From Propionibacteriaceae bacterium UBA6122 (GTDB taxonomy: Bacteria > Actinomycetota > Actinomycetes > Propionibacteriales > Propionibacteriaceae), in the NCBI GenBank assembly GCA_002428365.1, contig DIVW01000014.1:1-7858 (forward strand): DNA of 7,858 bases, given 5' to 3'. Numbering within the stretch: the first letter of the stretch is position 1; each line of letters opens with the position of its first letter. Of the stretch, positions 6,430 to 7,858 are shown piece after piece. Under the pieces are notes generated by a model. It searched no databases, was not told the origin of the DNA, and saw nothing but the letters and a program-made list of their open reading frames with translations. The translations under genes were made by a program, and so were the position numbers.

Positions 6430-6716
6430 GCGAAGTTGACCTGATCGCGACAATGATTGTTCCGGCCGGGGTGCGGACCGAAGTCAGCCAACTACTTCGG
6501 GACTACGGCCGCCAGGTTCGCACCGAACCGGGCAACCTGCGGTTCGAGAGTTACCTTGACCGGGACCGCGGCGCGCTGGTGGTGGTGGAGCGCTATCGCG
6601 ATGAGGCGGCGTTCAACGACCACCTGGCTCGGCCGGAGAATGCTGCGTTTAACGCCAGACTCGGCGAGATTTCCGGGGGTGTCTCAGTCTTGCAGATGCT
6701 CGAAGCGCTCAGCTGA
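6426..6716 (+). CDS. Small ABM-fold protein (putative quinol monooxygenase / LsrG-like)
   Basis: This 96-residue protein belongs to the antibiotic biosynthesis monooxygenase (ABM, dimeric alpha-beta barrel) superfamily. Visible hallmarks are TEPGNLRFESY (33-43), the strand LVVVERYRDEAAF (51-63), and His66 in FNDHL, where the family usually has a conserved His. Members include YgiN-type quinol monooxygenases, LsrG (processing of phospho-AI-2) and, more distantly, the sugar mutarotase RhaM. The start ATG overlaps the ATPase stop as ATGA (6426-6429), and GGAG (6417-6420) lies five bases upstream, so it is a coupled last gene of the sugar operon. It may act on the imported compound or a derived aldehyde or ketone, but this rests on context only. 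The stop lies within the 12-base palindrome GCTCAGCTGAGC (6707-6718). Confidence 0.85.
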   Translation: MSEVDLIATMIVPAGVRTEVSQLLRDYGRQVRTEPGNLRFESYLDRDRGALVVVERYRDEAAFNDHLARPENAAFNARLGEISGGVSVLQMLEALS

Positions 6717-6737
6717 GCATGGGGTGGGTCTAGTAGA

Positions 6738-7448
6738 TCAGCCGAGAAACGGCAGCGTCAGGTCTTCTGAGCCTGAGACCGAATCGGCCGAGCCGCGGCC
6801 GGTCAGCCAGGCCCAGACGGACGCATCGGAGCCGCTGATCTGTAGCGGTTCGTCGGTGCCCATACCTAGCTTGGCTTGAAGGCTGGTGGTGGTGATCGTC
6901 ATGGCCGGCAGATTGGCCTGGCCAAGGCGGAACAGCGCCCAACGCAGCAGCCATTCGGCCGCGTCGGGGTCGATCATCTCCGCAGTGAAACCACAGTCGA
7001 GGTCGATGAGATGCACTTCGAGTTCGTGCAGGCGCGCCAGCGGCAGCGCCGCCAACGGCAGCTCGGTGCCGTTGAGGAGCACCGGTGGGGTCCAGTCTGA
7101 GACGTTGTCGATCGCGTTCTGCAGGGCCCCGGCAGCGGCGTCCAGATCGATCTGTAGCTCTAGGCCGTTGCGGTCGGCTCCTAGCTCAAGGTTGGCCCGG
7201 CGTTCGGCGGAGCTGGGTATTTCGGGTTGAGCACAGCCAGCGAACTGGGCGTTCAGGATGGCGCGGAAATAGTCGGCATTGCGGGCCAGATGAGTGGCTA
7301 CGTGGGCGCGCGACCAGCCCGGCAAGCGGGCGGGCTGATGCCACTCATCCTCGGTAAGGGCGATGGTGTAACCGAGCAGTCGCTGGGTTGCCTCGGTTTT
7401 CCACCGGTGCACATCCGCCACCGGAACCGGTCCGGGGTACAGACTCAT
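6738..7448 (-). CDS. Mycothiol-dependent maleylpyruvate isomerase family protein (DinB-like fold)
   Basis: This 236-residue cytoplasmic protein begins with the MDMPI N-terminal (DinB-like four-helix) domain. The pattern LPGWSRAHVATHLARNAD (42-59) is the family hallmark, and the later segment LARLHELEVHLIDLDCGF (137-154) is its counterpart. By comparison with the Corynebacterium enzyme, the probable metal ligands are His53, Glu142 and His146, which keeps the four-residue spacing of the Glu-His pair. Members use mycothiol as thiol cofactor in isomerase or transferase reactions. The real substrate of this paralogue is unknown; true maleylpyruvate isomerases sit in gentisate operons, and none is present here. 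The ATG at 7448 is chosen because family similarity starts soon after, and AGG lies nine bases before it. Longer in-frame starts would run into uvrA. It converges with the ABM gene (21-base gap) and diverges from uvrA. Confidence 0.88.
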   Translation of the reverse strand: MSLYPGPVPVADVHRWKTEATQRLLGYTIALTEDEWHQPARLPGWSRAHVATHLARNADYFRAILNAQFAGCAQPEIPSSAERRANLELGADRNGLELQIDLDAAAGALQNAIDNVSDWTPPVLLNGTELPLAALPLARLHELEVHLIDLDCGFTAEMIDPDAAEWLLRWALFRLGQANLPAMTITTTSLQAKLGMGTDEPLQISGSDASVWAWLTGRGSADSVSGSEDLTLPFLG

Positions 7449-7449
7449 G

Positions 7450-7461
7450 TAGGCAAACCTA
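7450..7461. promoter_or_regulatory. Inverted repeat TAGG-N4-CCTA, DtxR/IdeR-box-like
   Basis: TAGGCAAACCTA is an interrupted palindrome directly abutting the minus-strand start codon. Read on the minus strand, the 13 bases TTAGGTTTGCCTA match 12 of the first 13 positions of the actinobacterial iron-regulator consensus (TTAGGTTAGSCTAACCTAA), but the distal half-site is absent. It could be a half-strength DtxR/IdeR-family site. It could also simply be the Shine-Dalgarno region of the isomerase-family gene. Confidence 0.25.
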
Positions 7462-7473
7462 AGGCCAAGCGCG

Positions 7474-7497
7474 CCTGCGGGCCAACCGGGCCGCAGG
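7474..7497 (+). promoter_or_regulatory. Stem-loop in the uvrA leader, overlapping an AGGAG motif
   Basis: CCTGCGG (7474-7480) pairs perfectly with CCGCAGG (7491-7497). After a G-G mismatch, two more pairs close a four-base AACC loop. The 3' arm contains most of AGGAG (7495-7499), the only Shine-Dalgarno-like sequence in front of uvrA. If transcribed with uvrA, the hairpin would hide that motif. No LexA-type box (GAAC-N4-GTTC) is visible in this gap. Confidence 0.4.
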
Positions 7498-7521
7498 AGA
7501 ATGTCAGCGGCACCATCTAGC

Positions 7522-7858
7522 ATGAACCGCGTGAATGACCGCCTGATCGTCCGTGGGGCTCGCGAGCACAACCTGCGCAACGTCAATCTCGATCTGCCCC
7601 GAGATTCGATGATCGTGTTCACTGGGCTGTCGGGGTCGGGTAAGTCGAGCCTGGCTTTCGACACGATCTTCGCCGAGGGCCAACGGCGCTATGTGGAGAG
7701 CCTGTCGGCCTATGCCCGCCAGTTCCTCGGTCAGATGGACAAGCCAGACGTCGACTTCATCGAAGGACTGTCCCCGGCCGTCTCCATCGATCAGAAGTCG
7801 ACCAGCCGAAACCCGCGCTCCACTGTCGGCACGATCACCGAGATCTACGACTACCTGC
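7522..7858 (+). CDS. uvrA: UvrA, excinuclease ABC subunit A (N-terminal part, 3' end outside window)
   Basis: UvrA is the ATP-dependent damage-recognition subunit of the UvrABC repair complex, which loads UvrB on DNA. The visible 112 residues start MNRVNDRLIVRGAREHNLRN and include the Walker A motif GLSGSGKSS. They continue with LAFDTIFAEGQRRYVESLSAYARQFLGQM, then DKPDVDFIEGLSPAVSIDQK and TVGTITEIYDYL, all nearly invariant in bacterial UvrA. The start is uncertain. ATG 7522 has no Shine-Dalgarno sequence. The in-frame ATG at 7501 has AGGAG only one base upstream, which is too close. GTG 7531 would give an N-terminus most like known actinobacterial UvrA. I use 7522 as a compromise. The frame is intact to the window end. 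Confidence 0.96.
   Translation, partial: MNRVNDRLIVRGAREHNLRNVNLDLPRDSMIVFTGLSGSGKSSLAFDTIFAEGQRRYVESLSAYARQFLGQMDKPDVDFIEGLSPAVSIDQKSTSRNPRSTVGTITEIYDYL

Noticed and set aside
5446..6453. 335-residue minus-strand frame opposite the ATPase gene
   Set aside because: A codon-position shadow of the RbsA-type gene. It is rich in His, Gln and Asp without any domain, and no ribosome binding site supports it.
6696..6720. Terminator at the end of the operon (ATGCTC/GAGCAT stem and the GCTCAGCTGAGC palindrome)
   Set aside because: The stem is six pairs with a 13-base loop, and no T-run follows on either strand. Part of it is coding sequence, so I cannot support a terminator call.
6457..6879. 140-residue plus-strand frame overlapping the ABM gene and the isomerase-family gene
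   Set aside because: Out of frame with the coupled ABM gene and antisense to the next gene. Its Arg/Trp/Ser-rich composition is typical of a shifted frame.

Overview
The window looks like chromosomal DNA from a high-GC Gram-positive bacterium (Actinomycetota). Base composition is GC-rich. The UvrA and UvrB fragments and the TerC-like protein resemble actinobacterial proteins, and one gene belongs to the mycothiol-dependent maleylpyruvate isomerase family, which is typical of that phylum. I cannot place the genus from the sequence alone. No RNA gene, IS element, transposase, CRISPR array or attachment site was found, and no stretch of more than 300 bases lacks a gene.

Layout: (1) 1-492 is the 3' end of uvrB (+). 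(2) 581-1561 is a TerC/Alx-family membrane protein (+). (3) 1638-2693 is a LacI-family regulator on the minus strand. (4) 2812-6716 is a four-gene plus-strand operon: a lipoprotein sugar-binding protein very like fructose-binding FrcB, an FrcC/RbsC-type permease, a double-domain RbsA-type ATPase, and a small ABM-fold (quinol monooxygenase/LsrG-like) protein whose start overlaps the ATPase stop by four bases. (5) 6738-7448 is a DinB/maleylpyruvate-isomerase-type protein on the minus strand. (6) From about 7522 to the window end is the 5' part of uvrA (+).

The core is a self-contained sugar-uptake locus. The lacI-type gene and the frcB-like gene diverge. A perfect 14-bp palindrome with a central CG (2762-2775) lies just downstream of a reasonable plus-strand promoter and overlaps a TTGACA hexamer that could serve the regulator's own promoter. 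The simplest reading is a repressor that controls both itself and the transporter, relieved by the imported sugar or a derivative. A second copy matching 12 of 14 bases sits at 1595-1608, beyond the 3' end of the regulator gene, so two operators would bracket it. A 13-bp perfect inverted repeat follows the binding-protein gene and probably helps set the binding protein to permease ratio.

No sugar kinase is encoded here, so the imported sugar would have to be phosphorylated by an enzyme encoded elsewhere. An ABM protein at the end of an RbsABC-type operon recalls LsrG in the enteric AI-2 (lsr) operon, although the binding protein looks fructose-type. The locus lies between uvrB and uvrA, two housekeeping repair genes. 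It is best described as an accessory catabolic cassette in that neighbourhood rather than a clearly new kind of system.
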